From positions 1,302,001 through 1,366,000 of the forward strand of contig NZ_JAUSXF010000001.1 in the NCBI RefSeq assembly GCF_030816475.1: 64,000 nucleotides of DNA. Direction: 5' to 3'. Of this stretch, positions 37,831 to 46,894 are shown piece after piece (the first letter of the stretch is position 1; the number at the start of each line of letters is the position of its first letter). The translations under genes were made by a program, and so were the position numbers. The DNA is from Arthrobacter pascens. Lineage in GTDB: Bacteria > Actinomycetota > Actinomycetes > Actinomycetales > Micrococcaceae. The notes beneath the pieces were generated by a model, which saw only the letters and a list, made by a program, of their open reading frames with translations, was not told where the DNA came from and made no database searches.

Positions 37831-40431
37831 CTACGGCCACCTGGCAGACCCGGCGATGGTCAACGGGGTCCAGCCGGAGCCGATCGTCATCGGTGTCCGC
37901 CACGTCCCGGCAACAATCGGATAGTAAGCAAGGGTGCCGTCTTTGAACCTGACGGTGAGACCTGTCGTGCCCGCTCCCAGGAATCCCGGATTCACTGTTG
38001 CGGCATCAACCGAGTTCCAGCCGCTGCCCACTACTTTGCGGTCCTCGCTGAGGAAGTTGGACGCTCCATCGGTGCGGTAGAGCAGAAGTTGACCGTCCGA
38101 CCGCCGTGCCAGGAGGTCTTGGTTGCCATCGCCGTCGAAGTCAATCATGGTGATATCGAGGCCGCTCCATCCCCAGCCAATGGCGACCTGGGTGTTGAGA
38201 GTGTCGCCGCTCCCGCGGGGCAGGTAAAACAGGTCGCCGTTCGTTGCTTTGGCCACGATGGCCGGTCTCTGGTCGCTTTTGTTCCAGGGGCCCACGGTCA
38301 AGGTCTTATCCTGGAGCCCGATAGCAAGTCTTACCGGGGCTGCATACCCTCCACCGGTAAGGCCCTTGTAGAGGGTCAGACTGCCGTCCTTCCACTGGGC
38401 TAGAAGGTCCGGCTTCCCGTCCCGGTCCCAGTCCGTATTGAACAAGGCCTGGAGGTTCGTCCAGCCAGTCCCGGTCGTCCGGCCCGACAAAAGCGAGCCA
38501 GCGTCGGCGGGATAGAGAAGAAGGGTTCCTTCTGCAGTCACGGCCAGGGTGTCAGCGGGTGTGGCCCAGGGAAGCGGCCCCGTCTGGTCACCGGAGCCAA
38601 GGATCAAGAGTGGGCTCCATCCTGTTCCGATCGTGGTCGGATTTCCCCATGACCCGCTTTTGACTGGGAAATACTGCAAGGCGCCGCCGTCCCGTCGGAC
38701 GACAAGACCCTCTGATCCGGATCCGTTAAAGCCGTTGCTGAGCGACACTGCGGTGATGGCCTTCCATCCTGTGCCCACTACGGTCCGTGACTCGGCAATG
38801 AACGAACCTGCACCGTTTGAGCGGTAGAGCTTCATTTCGCCGGCGCCGGTTTGGGCCAGGATGTCTTGCTTACCGTCACCGTCGAAGTCGAGCATGGTGA
38901 TGTTGATGTTTCCCCAACCAGTGCCGGAAACGGTGCCGGATTGCAACCCGTCTCCCGACCTCCCGTAGTAGACCAGATCTCCTGAAGGTTTCCGTGCCAT
39001 TACGCCGGGAAGTGAATCGGTGGACCGCCAGGCACCAAGAGTGATGAGGTCGCCCTGAAATCCCTGGCCAACCCGGATGGGAGCAGAGAACCCTCCTGTG
39101 GCAGTGCCCTTGTACACGAGGAGGTCACCGTTGTTCCACTGCGAAAAGATATCGCGGATGCCGTCACCGTCCCAGTCGGTCACGGTAGCGGACCGAAGAT
39201 TTGTCCAGCCCGTGCCTATGGTTTTTGGTGCCATGAGGCCGCCCGCGCCGTTGGAGGCGTAATTCAGCAGGTTGCCCGAAGCGTCCGCGGCCAGAACATC
39301 AGCGTCTGACTTGATTGAGGGCCCGCTTGGCCAAAAGTCGCCTACCGTTGCGAATTCTTTGAGTTGGGCCGGAGTGCCATTCCACACGTTCGAGTCCCCT
39401 GCGAACGGCCCTGTGCTGCTGTATTGCCAGATGCTGTAGGTGCCCCAGCTCGAGGGAACAGGTCCGGCGTCGTTCGTTGCCGATCCCGGGTAGGAAGCCA
39501 CCCATAACGGATAGTCGCCAAAGCCGGCAGGATCACCCAGGCACTGCCTCCACCAGCTGGTGTTGGTGTAGATGACAGGCAAGCGCCCGGTCAGTGACTG
39601 CATGGTGCTGCCGAAGTCTCGGACCCAGGACGCCAGCTGGGACGGTGACATGTCATAACAGGTGTTGCCGAAATAGAATCCGTTGATGGTTCTGCCCGCA
39701 TAGGGATTGAACTCAAAGTCGAGCACGGGCGGCATCGTGTAACCGTCAGGGGACCAACCACCGCCGTTCTGGACGAAGAAGCGGGCCTGGTCCGAGCCTG
39801 AGGATCCGTTGGGGATTGCAAAGTGATAGGCGCCGCGGATCATTCCTACGTTACGGGATCCCTGATACTGGGAATTGAAAGAGTCGCTGGTGAAGTAGCT
39901 TCCTTCTGTGGCTTTGACGTAGGCGAATCTGGCCCCCATGTTCCACTGTTGTTGCCAGTCGACGCTGGGCTGATGGCCGCTCACGTCGAGTCCCTGGACA
40001 CCAAAGGTGGGCATCCACGTACCTTGGGTTGCGGTGGATTCCGTCGTGGATTTCCTCAAGGGGTCAGAAGGAGCGGAGGCTGTCACCCGGGCGGAGCGCT
40101 GGCCCATTTCTGCTCCGCCGGTTCCGACGGCATCGGCCATCGATTCCTTGGTTGGCCTTGAGGCTGGCGCAGTAGTTGCTGCAGCGGTTGACGGCTGCGC
40201 AGCGGGCGGTGTTGGAGCAACAGTCGCCGGCGCGGATGCCCCCGGAGCCGAGGAGGAGGGCTGTGGAACCGGATCCACGGTGGCCGCCGGGGTGGGTGCA
40301 GGCGTCGGACTGGGTTCCACAGCAAAAGTCATTTCTGACAGCCCGGGCCCGGAGACAAGGGCCGCAGCCAAAGCGGCTGTCCCCAGGACTCGCAGAAGGG
40401 GACGATGGCTGATTAACGGGTTCCGCTTCAT
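37831..40431 (-). CDS. Secreted GH25 lysozyme with C-terminal FG-GAP/VCBS repeats
   Basis: 866 residues: signal peptide (about 1-38, hydrophobic core VLGTAALAAALVSG), a Pro/Ala/Thr-rich linker (40-140), a GH25 muramidase domain (about 145-350; GLDVSGHQPSVDW, AYVKATEGSYF, and VLDFEF with the catalytic Asp-x-Glu), then repeated FG-GAP-type blades to the end (DWDGDGIRDIFSQW, DFDGDGKQDILAQ, DFDGDGNQDLLAR calcium-type motifs). It should cleave peptidoglycan outside the cell and may bind glycan through the propeller. I chose ATG 40431 because CGGAG lies about 7 nt upstream. The repeat region is paralogous to the proteins at 46895 and 40746. Confidence 0.9.
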   Translation of the reverse strand: MKRNPLISHRPLLRVLGTAALAAALVSGPGLSEMTFAVEPSPTPAPTPAATVDPVPQPSSSAPGASAPATVAPTPPAAQPSTAAATTAPASRPTKESMADAVGTGGAEMGQRSARVTASAPSDPLRKSTTESTATQGTWMPTFGVQGLDVSGHQPSVDWQQQWNMGARFAYVKATEGSYFTSDSFNSQYQGSRNVGMIRGAYHFAIPNGSSGSDQARFFVQNGGGWSPDGYTMPPVLDFEFNPYAGRTINGFYFGNTCYDMSPSQLASWVRDFGSTMQSLTGRLPVIYTNTSWWRQCLGDPAGFGDYPLWVASYPGSATNDAGPVPSSWGTYSIWQYSSTGPFAGDSNVWNGTPAQLKEFATVGDFWPSGPSIKSDADVLAADASGNLLNYASNGAGGLMAPKTIGTGWTNLRSATVTDWDGDGIRDIFSQWNNGDLLVYKGTATGGFSAPIRVGQGFQGDLITLGAWRSTDSLPGVMARKPSGDLVYYGRSGDGLQSGTVSGTGWGNINITMLDFDGDGKQDILAQTGAGEMKLYRSNGAGSFIAESRTVVGTGWKAITAVSLSNGFNGSGSEGLVVRRDGGALQYFPVKSGSWGNPTTIGTGWSPLLILGSGDQTGPLPWATPADTLAVTAEGTLLLYPADAGSLLSGRTTGTGWTNLQALFNTDWDRDGKPDLLAQWKDGSLTLYKGLTGGGYAAPVRLAIGLQDKTLTVGPWNKSDQRPAIVAKATNGDLFYLPRGSGDTLNTQVAIGWGWSGLDITMIDFDGDGNQDLLARRSDGQLLLYRTDGASNFLSEDRKVVGSGWNSVDAATVNPGFLGAGTTGLTVRFKDGTLAYYPIVAGTWRTPMTIGSGWTPLTIAGSARWP

Positions 40432-40745
40432 TTTGGCTCCGGTGACAATGTGCGCTCCCCAGCGCAACATCAAGGGTTGCAGTTCCAGTGAAATCCGGCG
40501 AGGAGACACCGAACTGGGTTGTCGAGACTTAACGCGCTCACACTAACACTGGAGTAGCTGGTGAAACCAGTGATTCTATTGTTACTCAAGTGAAAGATGC
40601 GCCACTGTTATCCGTGCTGTGCGCCATCAGCTAAAGAGCCCGCGCGAAAGGTGTTGAGCGTTCTGTGGTACGTTCCGGGTACGCGGGTTCAGCCTTGCAG
40701 CCTGAACCCGCGCAGGGGACCGAGGGAGTCGACGCGAAAACGGGG
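40432..40745. other. Intergenic region between two secreted-protein genes
   Basis: This 314-bp stretch lies between two minus-strand genes. It holds a hairpin at 40682-40712, probably ending transcription of the upstream FG-GAP gene, and must hold the promoter of the lysozyme gene. I see no open reading frame worth calling and no convincing -35/-10 pair. Confidence 0.5.
40682..40712 (-). terminator. Hairpin downstream of the 40746 gene
   Basis: CGCGGGTTCAG pairs perfectly with CTGAACCCGCG across a 9-nt loop, 34 nt after the stop of the preceding minus-strand gene. There is no U-tract, so efficiency is uncertain. Confidence 0.5.
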
Positions 40746-43700
40746 TTAGGGGATCAGATATCCTTTCCAGCCCGAACCGATTTGCTTCTGGGGCAGCCAC
40801 CCTGCCGCGCCGTTGCCCGGGTAGAGCAATAGCTTCCCTGACGAATCGCGCGCCACAACGTCAACCTTTCCGTCGCCGTCGAAATCACCGGGACCCGTGA
40901 TGGCATTCAAGGCATTCCAGCCGGTACCGACCTGTTGCCGGGGGAGCCACCCGCCGCTTCCATTGCCGGGGTATAGCCAAAGGATTCCATCGGAATCGCG
41001 CGCCAGTACGTCGTTCCTGCCGTCACCGTTGAAGTCTCCCGGGCTGAAGATGAGCGTCATGACGTTCCAGAGGCTGCCCACTTGAAGGCGGTTCAGGAAA
41101 CCTCCATTACCGTTGCCCGGGTAAAGCCATAGGGCGCCGCCGGTGTCCCGCGCCAGGATGTCTGCCTTGCCGTCTCCATCGAAGTCGCCAGGGGCGAAAA
41201 TCACTGACATTCCGTTCCATGTCCCGCCACTCTTGACCCGGGGCTGCCAGCCACCTGCGCCGTTGCCCGGGTAGAGCCACAATTCTCCTGCGGTATCCCG
41301 TGCCAGCAGATCGCTACGACCGTCGCCGGTCAAGTCCGGAGTCGGGACGATAGCAGACATGCCGTTCCAGCCAGTGCCGGCTTGTATCCGGGTCAAGAAA
41401 CCGCCCGATCCAGTGCCGGGATAAATCCACAGAGTACCCCCGTTGTCCCGGGCGACAATGTCGGCCTTGGAGTCGCTGTTGAAGTCCTTCCAGAGTCCGG
41501 AAACTGACGGCGTGACTGTGTAGGCCTGGCTTCCCACGGGTGAGGAATTGTTTGAAGCATCAATGGCGAAGTACTTCAGGGTCATCGTGGCAATGAGCGT
41601 GATAGGCGCCGTGTACTTCATGCTGCTGCTGGTGGGCGCGGAACCGTTGGTTGTGTAGTAGATGGTTGACGGCTCACTAGCCGTCAGGGTGATCTGCTGT
41701 CCGGACGCGTAGGCCCCGGCGGGCGGCGAGACAACCAATCCGGGAGGCGTGGCGTCAAGCACATAGGACTGATTACCCACAAGGGAGGCATTGTTTGATG
41801 CGTCAATTGCGAAGTATTTCAAGGTCATTGTGGCCGAAAGGGTAATGGGCGCCGTGTACTTCGTACTGGCGGCTGTGGGAGTTGAACCGTCGGTCGTGTA
41901 ATAGATTGACGCGGGTTCATTAGCCGTCAGTGTTATGCCCGTGCCCGGCCCGTATGTTCCGGACTGTGGTGAGACCGTCACCAGAGGCGGCGCGGTGTCA
42001 GCGGCCTGGACAATGAAGTTACGTGTAACGACAGTCTTGTTTCCGGCGACGTCCGATGCCTCAACATCAACGTGGTGCTGACCGTTCGCAAGCCCGCTAT
42101 AAGCTTTCGGAGTGGTGCAGGCAGTCAGTGCGTTGCCATCAAGACTGCAGCGAAACCCGGCAATGTCAGGAGATACCGACGAGAACTCGACGGAAGTCGA
42201 ATCGGCCACGGTCGCACCTTCCGCCGGTGACATGATGGTGACTGCCGGAGCGGTCAGATCGACAGTGACGTTGACTGCGGCGGCCTGGCCCACGTTCCCG
42301 GCCTGATCGACGGCTTTCACGCGAAGGGTCGCGGGCCCCTCTTTAGTGAGGGTGAGGGGCTGGCCGGAGGCGCAGGCCACGAAACTGGAGTCCAGCGTCG
42401 AATCAACAGAGCAGCGGAGTGAACTCCCTGGTTCCGATGTCGCCCCAAGTACCGGATTGCCATTGACGACTTGGGCTGCCGTTGGCGCCGTAATGGCCGG
42501 AAGTGCGGGGGGTGCGGTGTCTACGCGGAAATCGCGGGTCACTGCGACGCCGGGGACGGTGCGGGCTGCGAAGGAATAGGAGCCGTCAGCCAGTGGCGAG
42601 GCGGGCGCGTAACTTCCGGACGTGCAATCCTGCCAAACAGGAGCCAGACCTGCGGCCGTTAGGCTGCATTCAAGCTGGCCACCTGCCGGGGCGGTTGCGA
42701 CCGTGAAGGTTGGAGTCGGGTCGTTGGTGAACCCGGGATCTGCGGCCTGCGTACCATCCGCGGCTGTGGGACCGGTCAGGATCTGTGCGGCGGCGTCCGA
42801 CAAAAGGTAAAGCTTTCCCTGTCCTGCAGGTTGAGTAGCGTCCAACTGGCCGGAGTCTTCCATGACCAGTAGTTTTCCGGCTTTCACGCCGAGGCCGCTG
42901 ACCATGCTGAAACCGATTGCCCACTGCGATTCCGTGACACCCGTCTGCAGATTTACGCGGGAAACTGTGTCGGCGCCGGCGTTAGCCGCTGAGGTTCCTC
43001 CAGCAGTTCCGGTGTAGAGCATCTTGGTGGCCATGTCGAAATGGACTCTTGTTGGCCTCCCCACGTTATAGGAGGAGTGGGGGACATAGTCGGTAAGGAT
43101 TCCGTCGGCTGGAGCGGTAAAGGTGGTCAGCCCCGTGGCCTCGGCGACAAAGACGATGACTCTTCCCTGGCTATCAAACGTAGTAGCCGCAAGACTCAGT
43201 GAACTTGAGCTGACCGACGCAATTGATTCAAGACTTGGTTGTCCCGTTGCCGGTTTCGTGATTTTGATGATCGACCGGGCCCTGCCGAAAGACACGTAAA
43301 TATTGTTGTCAGGGCCAGCGCTCGCAGCGTTGGGCCTAAGATCGCCACCGAGAACAGTAAGCTGGTCGAGGTATTCGAACTTACCAACTGCCGGGTTCCA
43401 CTGTGCGCGAATCAGCTCCGAGCTTCCTGGAGCTGCGTCCGGAATGAAAACGAGTTCATCTCCGCTTCCCGGCGCGCTGGGTGTTGGGTCGAGTAAAGCA
43501 GGGCTGCCTGCCAGCGTCGGCCCTTTCCCGTGATCCGGCAAGGAGCCCCCGAGACAGGTTTTCGCAACCGGATCTGTTGAGTTCAGCGGGTGCTCGATCC
43601 TGCCAGTCGTGCTTCCCGAGGCCTCGAGAATGCGACAGAAACCTGCCTTGGCATCGGAGACCCAAATTCTGCCGAGTGGATCCAGGATCGAACCTGCAGG

Positions 43701-43871
43701 CCTGGTCAGGCCAACGGCCAACGTTTGGCGGGGCTGGTCTGCAGCCGCAGGCACAGAAGAAAACACCCCGGTCAGCATAGCCAGAGCCATGGCAACCGAA
43801 GCAATAATTGCCGTAGTCCGAGGCCGCTGAAATCGCCAATCAGTGCCGCTCGGCGAGCGGTATTCCTTCAT
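40746..43871 (-). CDS. Large secreted protein with beta-propeller, Ig-like, chitobiase-C-type and FG-GAP repeats
   Basis: 1041 residues with an N-terminal signal (hydrophobic IIASVAMALAMLTGVFSS). Domain order: an NHL-like propeller (about 50-340), Ig-like modules (about 360-610), two chitobiase/hexosaminidase C-terminal-type modules (IYYTTDGSTPTAASTKYTAP and a second copy, about 620-780), then five FG-GAP blades (DFNSDSKADIVARDN and similar, LWLYPGNG repeats, about 790-1041). No catalytic domain is visible; it looks like a surface or matrix adhesin or carbohydrate-binding scaffold. The start ATG 43871 opens directly before the signal peptide; the longer frame to 44093 has no signal character. 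Confidence 0.85.
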   Translation of the reverse strand: MKEYRSPSGTDWRFQRPRTTAIIASVAMALAMLTGVFSSVPAAADQPRQTLAVGLTRPAGSILDPLGRIWVSDAKAGFCRILEASGSTTGRIEHPLNSTDPVAKTCLGGSLPDHGKGPTLAGSPALLDPTPSAPGSGDELVFIPDAAPGSSELIRAQWNPAVGKFEYLDQLTVLGGDLRPNAASAGPDNNIYVSFGRARSIIKITKPATGQPSLESIASVSSSSLSLAATTFDSQGRVIVFVAEATGLTTFTAPADGILTDYVPHSSYNVGRPTRVHFDMATKMLYTGTAGGTSAANAGADTVSRVNLQTGVTESQWAIGFSMVSGLGVKAGKLLVMEDSGQLDATQPAGQGKLYLLSDAAAQILTGPTAADGTQAADPGFTNDPTPTFTVATAPAGGQLECSLTAAGLAPVWQDCTSGSYAPASPLADGSYSFAARTVPGVAVTRDFRVDTAPPALPAITAPTAAQVVNGNPVLGATSEPGSSLRCSVDSTLDSSFVACASGQPLTLTKEGPATLRVKAVDQAGNVGQAAAVNVTVDLTAPAVTIMSPAEGATVADSTSVEFSSVSPDIAGFRCSLDGNALTACTTPKAYSGLANGQHHVDVEASDVAGNKTVVTRNFIVQAADTAPPLVTVSPQSGTYGPGTGITLTANEPASIYYTTDGSTPTAASTKYTAPITLSATMTLKYFAIDASNNASLVGNQSYVLDATPPGLVVSPPAGAYASGQQITLTASEPSTIYYTTNGSAPTSSSMKYTAPITLIATMTLKYFAIDASNNSSPVGSQAYTVTPSVSGLWKDFNSDSKADIVARDNGGTLWIYPGTGSGGFLTRIQAGTGWNGMSAIVPTPDLTGDGRSDLLARDTAGELWLYPGNGAGGWQPRVKSGGTWNGMSVIFAPGDFDGDGKADILARDTGGALWLYPGNGNGGFLNRLQVGSLWNVMTLIFSPGDFNGDGRNDVLARDSDGILWLYPGNGSGGWLPRQQVGTGWNALNAITGPGDFDGDGKVDVVARDSSGKLLLYPGNGAAGWLPQKQIGSGWKGYLIP

Positions 43872-44005
43872 GGGCTGAATGCTAGACCGCTGAGGAGCCC
43901 AGTTGAACAAGTAGGAGTACTCGTAAAAACCTTCTATCGATACTTGTTTGCGGGCTTTCGTTGACCCTTTTATGGCGGCGGCCGAAGATGGAAGAGGAGG
44001 CTGGA

Positions 44006-44734
44006 ATGAAAAAATTTGTGGTGATGGGGACAATGGCGGTTCTCCTCGTGGCCTGCTCTCCGGGCACTCCTTTCCTGCAGCCGGCAAGCACACCCGGGTC
44101 GGCAGAAACCGAGCATGATCCCAGTGAACCGGCCCAACGGTATTCCTTCTTCTGCACGAGTCTGGATAGTTCGCCCGACGTTCAGCTTTCCAGCCTCGAA
44201 GAGGTGTGGGCAGCGAGCAACTACTTGCGCATGAAGTCGTGCAAGGTCAGGTACGTCGGTTCGCAACCCTTCCAGCCCACGGCGGAGGAATCGGCCGCCA
44301 TTGAGATTGCGAACCCGGGAGGCGTTCAGGCTTCGGATGGGCTCGGTCCCTACTTGGCCGCCGTCGAGCTCTGCACTCGGGTAAGCGACGAAACCGCTCC
44401 GGGCGGCTTTGCTGACAGCAGGAAGGCTATTCTCCAGGCTGCTGTCCGGATTTGTCCGGAAGGCCCACAAGGAAAAATCATCCAGGCGTGGGCCGAGGGC
44501 AGGCGGGTAGGCGACGGTCCGCATGTCGTGGGTGACGCCATGGCACCGGGAAAGTTTGTTCTGATGAAGCCCGTCGGGACTGTTGAAGCTCAAGAATGCG
44601 CGTGGACTGTGGCCGGCGCTGACGGACAGGTTCGTGACCGGAACAGCTCGGTTGTGGCGCTGAATGAAGTGACTCTCCAACGCGGAGAAATATTTACTAG
44701 TGACAAATGCGGAATTTGGGGGAAGATTGACTAA
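44006..44734 (+). CDS. Putative lipoprotein, paralogue A
   Basis: 242 residues with a lipoprotein signal: KKF start, hydrophobic VVMGTMAVLLVAC and lipobox LVAC (Cys17 expected to be lipidated). The mature part holds a module LSSLEEVWAASNYLRMKSC followed by KVRYVGS and a later LCTR, shared with the next gene. The C-terminal 90 residues are extra in this copy. ATG 44006 has GAGGAGG upstream. Function unknown; I do not recognise the family. Confidence 0.8.
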   Translation: MKKFVVMGTMAVLLVACSPGTPFLQPASTPGSAETEHDPSEPAQRYSFFCTSLDSSPDVQLSSLEEVWAASNYLRMKSCKVRYVGSQPFQPTAEESAAIEIANPGGVQASDGLGPYLAAVELCTRVSDETAPGGFADSRKAILQAAVRICPEGPQGKIIQAWAEGRRVGDGPHVVGDAMAPGKFVLMKPVGTVEAQECAWTVAGADGQVRDRNSSVVALNEVTLQRGEIFTSDKCGIWGKID

Positions 44735-44804
44735 CTCGGCTTTACTGCCGAATTGAATGTGCATGCGGAGCTGGGGAGCATCCCGTTAAGTTGGGGGCTC
44801 CACT

Positions 44805-45338
44805 GTGGATATCCGCAGGCGTACTATTTTCCAGCTGGCTCTTGCCTCGGTAGTGCTGACCGGCTGTTCGACAGCGAATTCTCTTGAACCCGTCCCGCCG
44901 CCAGCTTCGGCCGGATTGGCCACCTCGGCCGCTAACCACACTCCGCCCGAGAAGCCAGAGCCAGTCGTTCGATATCAGTTCCGCTGTTCCGATCTGGACG
45001 GTTCAGGAACGGGCACGCTCACAAGCCTAGAGGAAGTGTGGGCCTCCACGAGGTATATGCGCATAGCGGATTGCGAGGTCGCCTACGTGGGCGCTGGTGC
45101 CCACGCCCTCACGGCAGACGAGGAATCCGCTGTGCAAGTTGCCATCGAGGCGGGCGCGCCCTCAGACGATAAGTGCGCCTTGTTCCTGCGCATTTTGAAG
45201 GCGTGTACCCGCACGAATCCGAGTGAACTGGACAAGCGTTTGTCAGCGATAGGAGTTCCGGTGATCAAGGGCGCGCTGGCCTTTGCCCCTTCAGCGCCAC
45301 AGGCAGTCGTATTGGAAAGGTGGCTCCAGACGGCCTGA
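44805..45338 (+). CDS. Putative lipoprotein, paralogue B
   Basis: 177 residues with a lipoprotein signal and lipobox LTGC (Cys21). It shares the module of its neighbour: LTSLEEVWASTRYMRIADC, EVAYVGA, LTADEESAVQVA, then ACTRT. It starts at GTG 44805 after a G-rich stretch, 70 nt after paralogue A, probably the same transcript. The pair looks like a tandem duplication that then diverged. Function unknown. Confidence 0.78.
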   Translation: MDIRRRTIFQLALASVVLTGCSTANSLEPVPPPASAGLATSAANHTPPEKPEPVVRYQFRCSDLDGSGTGTLTSLEEVWASTRYMRIADCEVAYVGAGAHALTADEESAVQVAIEAGAPSDDKCALFLRILKACTRTNPSELDKRLSAIGVPVIKGALAFAPSAPQAVVLERWLQTA

Positions 45339-45354
45339 TCAGCCGGAAAGATGC

Positions 45355-46701
45355 CTAGCCCAGCATGGCGTTCATAGCATTGATCACTGTGGCTTCCACA
45401 CCGTTGCTTCCGCCCTTGAAGTGCGCCGGATACCCGTAGATAGTCATCGATCCGCCAGCGATGCCGGGGAAGTCCGGATCCCACCCACCTTCGTAGCTCC
45501 CAAAGGGCATGTAGGGGGGCAGGAACTCATTACTCGGAATGTAGCAGCACAGTTCATTGGCGTAGCCGCCCATGATGAGACCATTTGCCCCGCCTTGCCC
45601 GGCTCGGAAGTAGGCGGCGTAGCCGCTCACCAGCTCTCCTCCAATCATGGCTATCTTCAGCTGGGGACTGCCCGACAATTTCCACACTTGGAAGGGTGAA
45701 GGGACGGATGTTGGGAGGCTGTTGCTGTCGATTCGTGCAATCATTCCCTGCGCATGTCGCTGGTACCAGGGTGGCTGCCCTGCAGGATTGCCGAGCCTGG
45801 CCACAAACGCTGAGCGGACGTTGACGAGGTTCGCCGGGCTCAGGCTGATGTCGAGGGGGAGCTGTACTTCCTGATACATGGTCACCACGGGTCCGGTTAC
45901 TGTTCTGCCCACGCCGGTGATTGCAGAAGTCACCGTGGCTCCCAAGGCATTCCCTTGCTGGTCCCGCAGCGCCCAGCCGCGGGCTCCGATTGGATCCTGA
46001 TCACCTGCTGCTCCCTGAAGAAAGAGGGCGAAGCAGCCCGCCGTCTGATTTTCGACATAGTTACAGGCAGCGGCAGGAAAGTCGCCATCGAACAAGGTAC
46101 GCAACCCGGCGCTTACCGGGTGACACCCGTAACTGAAAATGACAGCTCGCGGTACTCCGGTGCTGCGACGGGCTACAAGTACCGGGACTGCCGTCTCGGT
46201 GTATGGGAGTCCGACCCTGTTGACCGCAAAATTCTGGCTGGCTACTTTGTAATCAAGGGTGACAGCGGTCCGTTGAGCAGCCAGCGCGGTCTGGGCCAGT
46301 GCCACGATCTTGTCCTCCAGCGCAGCCGTGTAATCCCTTATCAACATGAGATCGGATAAGCCATAGGAGATGTGAGGCTGTAGCGAGTCGATCAGGGTGG
46401 GGCCATTGTGTGTGTGCGTTGCCTGGAGGAGTATGTCGCTGCTCTGCCACCCGGCCAGGGCCAGAATTCTGGACCGGATCCTCTGATGCATCGCGCGGGG
46501 GAACCCCAGGATGTCGGCGGTCAATATCAGATTCGGCCATATGTCATCCCAGAGGACGATAGCCCTGGCATACAGGGGCTGGTAGGGCGTGCTGCTGGTC
46601 GCAATTCGTCCTCCATCGACTGTGCCGTAGCCAGCCATGTAGGGATTGGTGCTGAGAGTCGGCGTGATGTCGACCTTGGCTGTTGAAACACTGAACGCCA
46701 T
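45355..46701 (-). CDS. Neutral/alkaline ceramidase-family protein
   Basis: 448 residues matching the N-terminal domain family of neutral non-lysosomal ceramidases: start FSVSTAKVDITPTLSTNPYMAGYG, zinc-ligand stretches LQATHTHNGP and SYGCHPVSAG, LQGAAGDQDP, and a late GGELVSGYA with the expected Glu. It lacks the C-terminal Ig-like domain of full ceramidases. These enzymes hydrolyse amide bonds in ceramide-like lipids, and many bacterial members have unknown substrates. No signal peptide is seen from ATG 46701 or upstream in the frame, which is odd for a family that is usually secreted. Confidence 0.72.
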   Translation of the reverse strand: MAFSVSTAKVDITPTLSTNPYMAGYGTVDGGRIATSSTPYQPLYARAIVLWDDIWPNLILTADILGFPRAMHQRIRSRILALAGWQSSDILLQATHTHNGPTLIDSLQPHISYGLSDLMLIRDYTAALEDKIVALAQTALAAQRTAVTLDYKVASQNFAVNRVGLPYTETAVPVLVARRSTGVPRAVIFSYGCHPVSAGLRTLFDGDFPAAACNYVENQTAGCFALFLQGAAGDQDPIGARGWALRDQQGNALGATVTSAITGVGRTVTGPVVTMYQEVQLPLDISLSPANLVNVRSAFVARLGNPAGQPPWYQRHAQGMIARIDSNSLPTSVPSPFQVWKLSGSPQLKIAMIGGELVSGYAAYFRAGQGGANGLIMGGYANELCCYIPSNEFLPPYMPFGSYEGGWDPDFPGIAGGSMTIYGYPAHFKGGSNGVEATVINAMNAMLG

Positions 46702-46894
46702 ATCAAGATCGCTCCCTGTGTGGCGCTCCGATCCCGGTGGACGTCTGTCCCTCTGCTCAGGATCAGGATCCAAGATGCGCAACGCTGGCCGGTACGTGAA
46801 ATATGCTTCATTAGACCACGCAGGTAGCCCCACACTGGTAAATGGCTGGGAGGAAGGCTGAACGTTTGCACACCGCAGACTGAAGCCCGCAGAG

